A program made the position numbers and the translations under genes. Positions 1 to 5,939 of a stretch of 5,939 nt of DNA are shown one piece after another. This stretch comes from JBGTKH01 sp041744735 (lineage in GTDB: Bacteria; Planctomycetota; Planctomycetia; Pirellulales; Pirellulaceae): the NCBI GenBank assembly GCA_041744735.1, contig JBGTKH010000067.1, positions 1 through 5,939 on the forward strand, read 5' to 3'. Under the pieces are notes generated by a model, which saw only the letters and a list, made by a program, of their open reading frames with translations, was not told where the DNA came from and searched no databases. How positions within the stretch are numbered: the first letter of the stretch is position 1; every line of letters starts with the position of its first letter.

Positions 1-58
1 CAGGTCGTAGAGCTCTTCGGCGTGCGTGTCGTACGTGGGACCTGCGCGGCCGATAAGT
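1..58. repeat. 58-bp direct terminal repeat, left copy
   Basis: Bases 1-58 are identical to 5882-5939. The match reaches both window edges, so its true length cannot be seen. On the minus strand both copies are read in the frame of the giant gene and encode LIGRAGPTYDTHAEELYDL. Joining the ends gives a 5881-bp circle with an uninterrupted frame across the junction. This is the signature of an assembler overlap on a circular contig, or of a repeat that ended the contig on both sides. Confidence 0.97.
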
Positions 59-378
59 GCCGGGACTCCGGCATCGTAGGTGAAGGTTAGCGTTGCCATC
101 GAGGGATCCAGCTTTTTGGCCACTCGCACGACCAGCGGCGTAAAGATCGGGCCTGCGTCTAGCGCATTGTCGCCGTTGGCCGGAACGCTGTCCAGGTCGT
201 AGCCGTCGGCGTAGTCGGGCACACCGTCCAAATCGCGGTCGGCATCGTTCACGCCGATGAATTTGCCCGGGCGATCGGACGCGTCTTCGATCTCGTCTTC
301 GGCGGCATCATCCAAAAACGTGTTCAGGCCGTCGTCGTTGAAGCTGTCGATGTCCAGGTCGACGTCGAAGACGGTCAT
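1..378 (-). repeat. Asp-rich protein module, copy B, first half
   Basis: Contains the opening VDLDIDSFNDDGL, the acidic PGK stretch (EDEIEDASDRPGK), the calcium-loop stretch DADRDLDGVPDYADG, and a strand FTPLVVRV. It stops at the window edge before the Trp and EG anchors. Those are found at the opposite end of the window, on the other side of the 58-bp repeat. Confidence 0.7.
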
Positions 379-1137
379 GAGCAGCCAGTCGCTCGCCAGC
401 GACAATCCCGAAGGGCTTGCGAAGATCAACTTGATAGCGACTTGCCCGCGTTTGGTTCCCTCGGCGTAGACGGTGTGGGGCAAGTCGACGCCGGTGCTGT
501 GTTTCGGACGTTCATGCACACCGTCGTACACATAATCTCCCAGTGGGATTTCCGTGGACTTGGCAGAATCGTTCCAGAGTCTTACCTCACCCGTGTTCGT
601 GGAAGGGACTGCTAACGTCAACTTGAACATTTTCAATTCCGGGGTTACGTCGTCCTCGGTAAGCGCTGGCATCGGGTTATTCAATTCGTCCAGGAATTCG
701 CGCGTCAGCACTACGTCGACCAGTTCGCCGTCGAGCACAACCAACCGGCCCGGTTCGTCTTCTTCCACCAACTCGTCCGCTTCATCGGGATCACCGCCGC
801 TATGGTTCGAATCGGTTTCGATATTAACATCGACGCCCAGGACATTGATCACCAGCGTTGCGGGGACGGCGCTGTTATCGATGCCGTCGTACACGTAGTA
901 CAAGTACTCGTCCACGCCCGCGGCGTTGGCTTGATAGGTCAAGGAACCGTCGGGGTTGACCGTTAGCACTCCCAGCGGCGAACCGGTTGTCGACGAATAG
1001 GCACCGACGGTTAGCGGGTCGCCGCTGTCCGTGTCCCAGTCGTTCACGAGCAGGCCGTCGGCTGCACTAATATCCAGTGCGCCGCCGACGATCACGCGAT
1101 ACAGGTCGTCTTGGGCCTCAGGCAAATTGTTGGTCAC
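1..1137 (-). CDS. Continuation of the giant protein: cadherin-like domain and Asp-rich modules (open at window edge)
   Basis: 379 sense codons lie directly behind the TAG at 1138-1140, in the same frame, and the frame is still open at position 1. Residues about 1-95 (counted from the GTG at 1135-1137) are a second cadherin-like domain (NNLPEAQDDLYRV, VNDWDTDSGDPLTV, NPDGSLTYQANAAGVDEY, YVYDG, LVINV). Then follow one whole Asp-rich module and the first half of another. The second includes a thrombospondin-3-like calcium-binding stretch (DADRDLDGVPDYADGYDLD). A GTG directly after the stop could be a restart codon, but I see no ribosome binding site and no signal peptide, so independent translation is doubtful. 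Through the 58-bp overlap with the window's other end the frame runs straight into the metalloprotease gene (PTGQ, then MRIW). The protein is inferred to be exported and calcium-stabilised. Confidence 0.8.
   Translation of the reverse strand, partial: MTNNLPEAQDDLYRVIVGGALDISAADGLLVNDWDTDSGDPLTVGAYSSTTGSPLGVLTVNPDGSLTYQANAAGVDEYLYYVYDGIDNSAVPATLVINVLGVDVNIETDSNHSGGDPDEADELVEEDEPGRLVVLDGELVDVVLTREFLDELNNPMPALTEDDVTPELKMFKLTLAVPSTNTGEVRLWNDSAKSTEIPLGDYVYDGVHERPKHSTGVDLPHTVYAEGTKRGQVAIKLIFASPSGLSLASDWLLMTVFDVDLDIDSFNDDGLNTFLDDAAEDEIEDASDRPGKFIGVNDADRDLDGVPDYADGYDLDSVPANGDNALDAGPIFTPLVVRVAKKLDPSMATLTFTYDAGVPALIGRAGPTYDTHAEELYDL
379..852 (-). repeat. Asp-rich protein module, copy A (divergent)
   Basis: A protein-level repeat with four ordered anchors shared with copies B and C: an Asp-rich opening (VDVNIETDSNHSG), an acidic stretch ending in PGR (DELVEEDEPGRLVV), a Trp strand (GEVRLWND) and an aromatic-x-EG strand (VYAEGTKRG). 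It lacks the thrombospondin-3-like insert of copy B. I recognise this arrangement as recurrent in large planctomycete proteins; that is from memory, not a search. Confidence 0.65.
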
Positions 1138-1140
1138 CTA
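1138..1140 (-). other. In-frame TAG between two cadherin-like domains
   Basis: The codon lies between VATVTI, the last strand of one cadherin-like domain, and VTNNLPEAQDD, the opening of the next. Coding character, frame and domain order are uninterrupted on both sides. It is one substitution away from several sense codons such as CAG, AAG and GAG. Confidence 0.85.
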
Positions 1141-1953
1141 GATGGTCACTGTGGCCACGTTGCTGTGCAGCGAGCCGTCGATGAACTTGTAGGTGAACGT
1201 GTCGATGCCGGCAAACGTGTCAACCGGATCGTAGGTGAAATCGCCGGTGTTGGGATCGAAGGTCAGGGCTCCGTGCGACGTGCCGCTGACCAGGACGAAT
1301 GTCTGCGGCGAGCGATAGTAGACGTCGTTGGCCAGCACGCTGCCGGAGGAATTGAAGGTCTCCAAATGGCCGACCGTGAACAGATAGGTGCCGGCATCAA
1401 TGCCGTCGTCGTGAGCAATCGGCGGGTAGATCAGTTCGCCCGTCAATTCCGGATCGTCGTCTTGGATCGTGCCCGTGGCGGAACTGGTGCCCAACGTCGC
1501 GCCTGACACGCCGGAAAGCTCGACGCTGAACGACTCCTGCGGTTCAGGCGTCTTGTCGTTGATGATGGGAACGGCGATTAACTTGACGATCTCGCCGGCA
1601 GCGAAGGTCAACGAGCCGCTGGTCGCGGCGTAGTCGGAGAGCGCGAGCGCCGATCCGTCGACCGTGTTGAAACTGACCGAAGACACACCGCTGTGATCGC
1701 CCGTGCGGCGGACCACAAAGTACGCCAAGCCGTTTCGTTCTGCGGCCGTGGCAGGGTGGATCGACAACTCCGGGCCGGCAATCGCGGGCATCTGTGTAAT
1801 GGTCACCGTGCCCCATGACGGGTAAGCACCATCGGCCGAAGGCGGTGTGATAGTGTCCATCACCACGTTGAGATAATTGGGACCACTGGGATTGCCCGAA
1901 ACGCTGAACGCCGTGCTGCCGGTATACGTTTCCAAGGTGCCGTTAGCTGACAC
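1138..1953 (-). CDS. Calx-beta plus cadherin-like segment of the giant protein, ending at an in-frame TAG
   Basis: The frame runs from a GTG at 1951-1953 to TAG at 1138-1140, 271 codons. Residues about 61-167 are a typical Calx-beta domain (ELSIHPATAAERNG, SALALSDYAATSGSLTFAAG, INDKTPEPQESFSVELSG, GTIQDDDPEL). These are beta-sandwich calcium-binding modules common in bacterial adhesins. Residues about 177-271 form a cadherin-like or bacterial Ig-like domain (AHDDG, VLANDV, FDPNTGDFTYDP, FAGIDTFTYKFIDG, SNVATVTI). The GTG is a weak start: no signal peptide follows it, no clear Shine-Dalgarno precedes it, and the next in-frame codon barrier upstream is another TAG at 1969-1971. The frame after the terminal TAG continues with the expected next domain, so this is best read as a piece of a larger gene with a nonsense codon or sequencing error, lacking its true N-terminus. 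It could be a pseudogene fragment. Confidence 0.75.
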   Translation of the reverse strand: MSANGTLETYTGSTAFSVSGNPSGPNYLNVVMDTITPPSADGAYPSWGTVTITQMPAIAGPELSIHPATAAERNGLAYFVVRRTGDHSGVSSVSFNTVDGSALALSDYAATSGSLTFAAGEIVKLIAVPIINDKTPEPQESFSVELSGVSGATLGTSSATGTIQDDDPELTGELIYPPIAHDDGIDAGTYLFTVGHLETFNSSGSVLANDVYYRSPQTFVLVSGTSHGALTFDPNTGDFTYDPVDTFAGIDTFTYKFIDGSLHSNVATVTI

Positions 1954-2030
1954 CGATTCGGTCCCGCGCTACAATGCACGGCAATTTGTCGACGTTCCTG
2001 TGTTCATTGCGAGTTGCAACATGTATCGCT
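1954..2030. other. Gap between WD40 gene and Calx-beta frame
   Basis: 77 bases with no recognisable promoter, terminator hairpin or ribosome binding site. In the frame of the downstream gene there is an ATG at 2020-2022 followed after 16 codons by TAG at 1969-1971; the peptide is not signal-like. An 8-bp palindrome (GTTGCAAC) sits at 2013-2020. Base composition changes here, from about 60% GC below 1970 to about 45% just above 2030. Confidence 0.5.
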
Positions 2031-3209
2031 TCACGGACGAGTCGAATTTCCCGCATCAGTTACTATATCACGTAATGTCCAAATGTGAATGCGTCCGCCA
2101 ATTTCACTGGCAACCGCATATTTGGCATCGGGGCTGAACGCTACTTTAACACACAAATTTTTTGTTTTCGCCCTCCACACTTCCCGTCCCGATGCCAAGT
2201 CCCAGATCTTAATGACTCCACCTGCGGGTTCCGGGACACGCCCCGCAACAAGCTGTTCGAGTCGAACGCCCGACGAAATCAAAAACCTATCGTCAGGGGA
2301 GTAAGCGATGTCAAAAGTATCAAGAGATGTGGTGAGAATGACAGGTTTCTTCGAAGCATGCACATCCCAAACCAATAACTCACCCGCACCTTCAGTGAGG
2401 TTTCCGCCGGCGCTTGCCAGTTGCTGGCCGCTGTGAGTTACGGCCAACCGCCATATGGGCACCGTCGTTTTTCGTATAGAAACGAGTGATCGGCGCTCAA
2501 GGTCCCACTGTGCAAGGAATCCATTCGCTGCAATTTCGTTATCTGCGGTACTCCCGCCAGCCAAAAAGCAAATCTTGTTTTCAGGTCCGCATGCCAGCGA
2601 ATTGACATTCTCGAAACCAGGAAACTGAATGTGTGACACGATAGCAAGATCCGGCAACTTCCGCACTTCGATCCCAGGCCTGGTGATTGACGTTGGGTGC
2701 GTGCCTGATTGAACGTTATGGTGTTCCGTTTCAAGGGGATGGTCACCAGACTCGACGTCAGACCCGACGGTAATTAGGTACTTTCCGTTAGGTGTGACCG
2801 CAATTGCGTGAAACAAAAAGTCAATCTCTAATTCCCGATTAACCTGCATCGTGGACAAATTCAAAACGCCGAGTAAACCATTGACGGCGCCGAGACCAGG
2901 ACGCCCGGAATTCGACCTCGCACCGGCGAATACCGCGTGACTTCCTGGTGGGACAACTCTCAATTGATGTACTGCGCAGCGCAAATCGGCGCGCTTCCTT
3001 CGTTGGAAGTTGAGCATGCTCCAAGTCTCAATGCCTCCTGCTGTTTCATCGCGTGCACCTCCGACAACTAGGATGTTGCCCGCATTCGCGAAGTCGTAAG
3101 TGGCAGTGTAGTATCCGGTAATTACATCCGACGGCTCGGTGGCGCCTGGGGAACTCAAAGGCAACAACGAGAGGAACAACCCGGAAAGCACATGGCGTTG
3201 AATGTTCAT
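2031..3209 (-). CDS. Secreted WD40-like beta-propeller protein, 392 aa, complete
   Basis: ATG at 3207-3209, TGA at 2031-2033. The N-terminus looks like a Sec signal peptide: basic Arg5/His6, a hydrophobic run from about residue 7 to 18, and a small-residue site near Ala23 (SPGA). The rest breaks into about seven WD-like units, near residues 37-78, 79-127, 134-190, 202-244, 252-289, 298-345 and 353-382. Repeated signatures are AVTPNGKYL, AVTHSGQQLASAGG, AYSPDDRFLISSG and AFSPDAKYAVAS, followed by WD-type ends (QWDLE, VWDVH, IWDLASG, IWTLRD). Seven units match a closed propeller. WD40 propellers are interaction scaffolds, and no catalytic motif is visible. The gene starts 32 nt after the stop of the protease gene on the same strand, so co-transcription is likely. 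Upstream of the ATG there is only a weak purine stretch (GAAAG). Partner and role are unknown; the protease is an obvious candidate partner by position only. Confidence 0.88.
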   Translation of the reverse strand: MNIQRHVLSGLFLSLLPLSSPGATEPSDVITGYYTATYDFANAGNILVVGGARDETAGGIETWSMLNFQRRKRADLRCAVHQLRVVPPGSHAVFAGARSNSGRPGLGAVNGLLGVLNLSTMQVNRELEIDFLFHAIAVTPNGKYLITVGSDVESGDHPLETEHHNVQSGTHPTSITRPGIEVRKLPDLAIVSHIQFPGFENVNSLACGPENKICFLAGGSTADNEIAANGFLAQWDLERRSLVSIRKTTVPIWRLAVTHSGQQLASAGGNLTEGAGELLVWDVHASKKPVILTTSLDTFDIAYSPDDRFLISSGVRLEQLVAGRVPEPAGGVIKIWDLASGREVWRAKTKNLCVKVAFSPDAKYAVASEIGGRIHIWTLRDIVTDAGNSTRP

Positions 3210-3241
3210 CTATTGCTTTCGTCAATTGCTAAAAAGGGAAC
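3210..3241 (-). other. 32-nt intergenic spacer, protease gene to WD40 gene
   Basis: The spacer has a run of five T's but no stem before it, so it is not a credible terminator, and it is too short for a convincing independent promoter. The only ribosome-binding candidate is GAAAG about 7 nt before the WD40 ATG. This supports co-transcription of the two genes. Confidence 0.5.
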
Positions 3242-5939
3242 TTAATTTGGCTGTGCGGGATTCTCACCTCGGCCGGGACTCTTCGCGCGTTCCCGCAGAT
3301 ATGCGGTATCGTAGTTTCTAAAGAAAAAGTCTGCCGCGGTCGCGTTATACGACCCAGCCATCATTACGCCGCTGGACGGATGGTGCCCGTGGGCGACGTT
3401 AGGACCTGCCGCTAGGCCGAATTGATGGCCAACCTCATGAACAGTAGTTCGTGCAATTTGTTCATAAACATCTAACAGCTCTCCGTCAGCGGCAAGGTAA
3501 TTGGCAAAATCAGGGAAATGCTCGAGCGGGACAATTGACAATTCACGTTTCAGCAGGGCGTGCCCTGGCGTAGACGTACCGACCAGCGTTACACCAAGAT
3601 GGCCAAACGGGAGGTTGAGAATGAGCACCGGGAACTTTTCCCTGCTATACAGCCGGTTGTTGAATGTGTGTTCCATTGGATCTAAATCACTGTCGACCGT
3701 CGACTGATGGACAGTAGCTACATACGAAACCCAAAACAGTGGCGTTTCGAACAAAGCTGAGTTTCGGTAGCTGCCATCATTTGCCTCCCAATAATCGTAC
3801 AACCGCGTGATAGGAAGTCCTGGGTCACTTGTATCAAAACCGGAAAGCTCCAGGTGACGATTCGGGGCGATCCAAGGTGTCGCACTCGTGGTCTCATCTT
3901 CTTCAAGGACGGTGTATGTAGGCTGTAAATATGCGTCAGCAAAACGATTAACCTGTCGATCTGCAACTGGCTGCATTAGGGAATACTGAGCTGCATACGC
4001 ACTCTCGTCGTCGGGCCTTATGCGTAGCGTTGGCAGGCCGCTGTCAAGGTGCTTATCGTTACCACCGATGGTCGCAATTACGAAGTCATCTTCGAATGCC
4101 AGTATCTTCGCACCCTTCGGCGGGTAGGTACCATCTGGTTGCGGCGCGATGTAAATTGTCGGACCGTGGTTGTGGAGAATGCGATAGTTCTTTCCATTAT
4201 CTTGATCGTGTAGTATGCCGCCTTCAAGATTATGATCGTGGCCGAATATCTTGCGATTTTCCAGGTGCGCTTCCCATCCGGCCGTTGGAAAGGCTCGGGT
4301 TCGAGTTGGATTAACGATGGTCGTGTCGACCCGCACGATACTTGGATCAACAATTGTCGGACCCGACAAAACGACAGCGGCCGGCGCTCCTGTTGCATCA
4401 ACAGCAAACTTGTCCCCAAGAATGTCGCCAAATTCCATTCGATCACGTTCGACATGGAACCGTCGCCAGACGGAAAGTTGCTTGGTTACGTCGGCGCCAA
4501 GGTCGAGTAGTTTTTCGAGATTGGCACTACCTGCGTACGATCCCGTCGTCGGGACATCGTAGTGGCCATCCAATGCGTCGAGTCGTTTCTGGTCAAATGA
4601 AGCAACAACACGGAAATTATCCCCTGGGGCGAACGTCGTTGCGAGATCGACTTCCGCGATCAACTGACCGTTAACGCGACGCACAGGTGCAGGCACCGAC
4701 TTACCATCGGCGCCCCACTCCCCGAACGACCCGTCGGCATTAATGGCTCGCAGGCGACCACGGTAACCGTCAAACCAAGCGTCGTATCCACCAAGGGAGC
4801 CGCCGGGATAATCCAACGTTTCGTTCAGCGTGCCACGATTGTCGCCCCCGGTGACAACAAAGTCGTCCACGTCATTTGGGTCGATGACGCGATCATCGGA
4901 TGGATCATCGACGTCGAAGGAACGGAAGTATAGCAAGTCTCCTTCGTTAGCGCCTTTAAGAACTTCCGCGCGTACGCGAACTAGGTTCTTGCCACTGGAA
5001 GAAAGCGCTTCACCAACGGTCGAAGCGTCTGGAAAAAGCCGATCACCACCTTTGAAGAATTCCGGATTGCCGCCTTCTTCCAGTTCACCGTAACGTGGTG
5101 CCTGGACCTGGATAAACTTTACGGTGATCTCGGGCTTCGGCGAGACCGTCGTGCGATCGTGCTCTTCCCAAAGCACCATGCTATTAGGGAGGATTAATTT
5201 TGACGTGACGACAATCTGCGTAGCCATTACGGGCTCTTGACCGAATAATTCGAGGCCTTCGATAAAGAGCTCAAAGTGATGGCTGCCCATCGCAATAGGA
5301 TAGTCGACACCTGGCGTGAGCGAGGGCGGGAGATTCGAGGCGTGCTTGTTCCATACCTTTATTTTACCTGTATCGAATTGAAAGCTTACAACCGGCGTCA
5401 ATGGCATTATCGTCGTCGGCGGGCTGTACGCGGAGACGTCGACGACAAAGGGTGTAAACAATAGAGGATCATTCGAAATCACGATCAGCTTACCAGGATT
5501 GTATTCTTCGATTCGATCCTCGTATAACGATTGATCAGGGTGTCCAAGTCCATTGTCATTGTCGCTGTCGACGTCAGCGTCGACGTCGATTCCAACAATC
5601 GTGGTATTGACGATGTCCGTATGTACCGGGGACGAACTGCCCGCCTTAACACCAAGCGGATTGAGCTTGACGGAGATTTGGTCGCCGCCGATGGCCATCG
5701 AGGGCCGCAGGCCTTCGACGTATAGCGTGATGAAGAACTGTTCGTCGTTGCCGCCAAGGGGTGAGAAATCGTTGAGTCGATAAGCCCGGCCCGGCGCCAC
5801 GAATTGGCCGCCCGCCAGCCGATCTTGTTTGTTGCGAATGCCGTCACCATCGGACGTCCAGATGCGCATTTGACCCGTGGGCAGGTCGTAGAGCTCTTCG
5901 GCGTGCGTGTCGTACGTGGGACCTGCGCGGCCGATAAGT
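3242..5939 (-). CDS. Giant multidomain secreted protein, C-terminal part with zinc metalloprotease-like domain (5' partial)
   Basis: The frame is open from the window edge (first full codon at 5936-5938) to a TAA at 3242-3244, giving 898 visible residues. The ATG at 5867-5869 is internal, because 23 in-frame residues precede it and it falls inside a repeated module. Numbering from that Met, residues 1-73 are the second half of an Asp-rich module (MRIWTSDGD, LYVEG). Residues 91-258 are a full module (VDADVDSDNDNGL, EDRIEEYNPGK, KVWNK, FIEG). Residues about 295-450 are beta-rich, with the phrase FAPGDNFRVVAS. Residues 543-569 are His-rich. The C-terminus carries HEVGHQFG (H811, E812, H815), then HGHH (827-830) and GVMM (834-837), a zincin-like active site with a possible Met-turn. 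Known for such families: zinc peptidases with an HExxH helix. Inferred: an exported, calcium-binding surface or secreted protease. The substrate is unknown. If the window is circular, this is the C-terminus of the frame covering 1-1953. Confidence 0.88.
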   Translation of the reverse strand, partial: LIGRAGPTYDTHAEELYDLPTGQMRIWTSDGDGIRNKQDRLAGGQFVAPGRAYRLNDFSPLGGNDEQFFITLYVEGLRPSMAIGGDQISVKLNPLGVKAGSSSPVHTDIVNTTIVGIDVDADVDSDNDNGLGHPDQSLYEDRIEEYNPGKLIVISNDPLLFTPFVVDVSAYSPPTTIMPLTPVVSFQFDTGKIKVWNKHASNLPPSLTPGVDYPIAMGSHHFELFIEGLELFGQEPVMATQIVVTSKLILPNSMVLWEEHDRTTVSPKPEITVKFIQVQAPRYGELEEGGNPEFFKGGDRLFPDASTVGEALSSSGKNLVRVRAEVLKGANEGDLLYFRSFDVDDPSDDRVIDPNDVDDFVVTGGDNRGTLNETLDYPGGSLGGYDAWFDGYRGRLRAINADGSFGEWGADGKSVPAPVRRVNGQLIAEVDLATTFAPGDNFRVVASFDQKRLDALDGHYDVPTTGSYAGSANLEKLLDLGADVTKQLSVWRRFHVERDRMEFGDILGDKFAVDATGAPAAVVLSGPTIVDPSIVRVDTTIVNPTRTRAFPTAGWEAHLENRKIFGHDHNLEGGILHDQDNGKNYRILHNHGPTIYIAPQPDGTYPPKGAKILAFEDDFVIATIGGNDKHLDSGLPTLRIRPDDESAYAAQYSLMQPVADRQVNRFADAYLQPTYTVLEEDETTSATPWIAPNRHLELSGFDTSDPGLPITRLYDYWEANDGSYRNSALFETPLFWVSYVATVHQSTVDSDLDPMEHTFNNRLYSREKFPVLILNLPFGHLGVTLVGTSTPGHALLKRELSIVPLEHFPDFANYLAADGELLDVYEQIARTTVHEVGHQFGLAAGPNVAHGHHPSSGVMMAGSYNATAADFFFRNYDTAYLRERAKSPGRGENPAQPN
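3353..3439 (-). other. Zinc-binding active-site region of the metalloprotease-like domain
   Basis: Encodes HEVGHQFGLAAG followed by NVAHGHHPSSG and VMMAG. His811 and His815 (numbered from the ATG at 5869) would bind zinc, with Glu812 as the general base. In canonical metzincins (HExxHxxGxxH/D) the third ligand is the eleventh residue; here that residue is Ala821. Candidate replacements are His827, His829 or His830. VMM may be the Met-turn. The family assignment below the zincin level is open. Confidence 0.75.
5096..5599 (-). repeat. Asp-rich protein module, copy C
   Basis: Contains the opening VDADVDSDNDNGL, the acidic PGK stretch (EDRIEEYNPGKLIVI), FTPFVVDVS (matching FTPLVVRV of copy B), the Trp anchor GKIKVWNK and the EG anchor LFIEGLELFG. 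Like copy A it lacks the thrombospondin-3-like insert. Confidence 0.68.
5653..5939 (-). repeat. Asp-rich protein module, copy B, second half
   Basis: Contains the Trp anchor GQMRIWTSD and the EG anchor LYVEGLRPS, but no Asp-rich opening or PGK stretch before the window edge. Together with 1-378 it makes one complete module with anchors in the same order as copies A and C, supporting the end-to-end join. Confidence 0.7.
5882..5939. repeat. 58-bp direct terminal repeat, right copy
   Basis: Exact copy of bases 1-58. It lies inside the partial giant gene, about 13 nt upstream of its first in-window ATG (5867-5869), and is followed on the minus strand by codons for PTGQ-MRIW. Confidence 0.97.

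Noticed and set aside
554..898. Plus-strand frame encoding a Ser/Thr-rich 114-residue protein
   Set aside because: It is the antisense shadow of the Asp-rich and cadherin-like coding sequence: GAC/GTC-rich codons read backwards give Ser and Thr. It has no signal peptide, domain or ribosome binding site.
1111..1506. Plus-strand 131-residue frame
   Set aside because: It lies opposite a clear Calx-beta/cadherin-like coding frame and has Arg/Gly/Val-rich composition typical of antisense frames of GC-rich genes.
3210..3241. Intrinsic terminator after the protease gene, suggested by a T run
   Set aside because: No stem precedes the T run in the transcribed direction, and the WD40 gene begins immediately after.
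4078..4674. Several overlapping frames on both strands within the giant gene
   Set aside because: They mutually overlap, lack recognisable domains, and sit inside the long frame that carries coherent domain order.
1..5939. General amber-codon reassignment, since both in-frame stops near the Calx-beta segment are TAG
   Set aside because: The sequence upstream of the TAG at 1969-1971 is not protein-like, so only the one at 1138-1140 interrupts real coding. One codon is not evidence for a changed code.
1..5939. tRNA, rRNA, CRISPR array, insertion sequence or attachment site
   Set aside because: No cloverleaf, regularly spaced repeats, transposase motifs or inverted terminal repeats were found on reading both strands. 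The only long exact repeat is the terminal 58 bases.

Overview
The window looks like a piece of a planctomycete (Pirellulales-like) genome or metagenome contig. This rests on very long secreted proteins built from Calx-beta, cadherin-like and Asp-rich modules, a zinc protease tail and a secreted WD40 protein, with weak Shine-Dalgarno signals. Taxonomy is inferred from protein style only. All convincing genes lie on the minus strand, and almost the whole window is coding.

In minus-strand order the layout is: (1) 5939-3242, the C-terminal part of a giant multidomain protein, open at the window edge and ending in a zinc-metalloprotease-like domain; (2) after 32 nt, 3209-2031, a complete secreted protein predicted to form a seven-bladed WD40-like propeller; (3) a short gap at 2030-1954; (4) 1953-1138, a Calx-beta plus cadherin-like segment with no signal peptide, ending at TAG; (5) 1137-1, the same frame continuing without a break through a second cadherin-like domain and into the Asp-rich modules, open at the other edge.

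The first 58 bases equal the last 58. Joining the record through this overlap gives a 5881-bp circle in which parts 4, 5 and 1 become one reading frame of about 1530 codons, interrupted only by the TAG at 1138-1140. The join rebuilds a complete copy of a repeated module whose two halves lie at opposite ends of the window. So the record is either a circular molecule or circularised contig, or a chromosomal stretch between two copies of the same module. No replication, mobilisation or recombinase gene is present, so a self-replicating plasmid is not supported.

The giant protein is expected to be exported and to bind calcium through its Asp-rich and Calx-beta parts. The WD40 gene directly behind it is probably co-transcribed. 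GC content, hand-counted on sampled lines, is near 60% from about 5640 through the junction to 1970, and near 50-53% in the protease and WD40 part. This is a GC-rich core with a lower-GC tip and downstream gene, reminiscent of modular polymorphic proteins. No RNA genes, CRISPR arrays or insertion sequences were seen.
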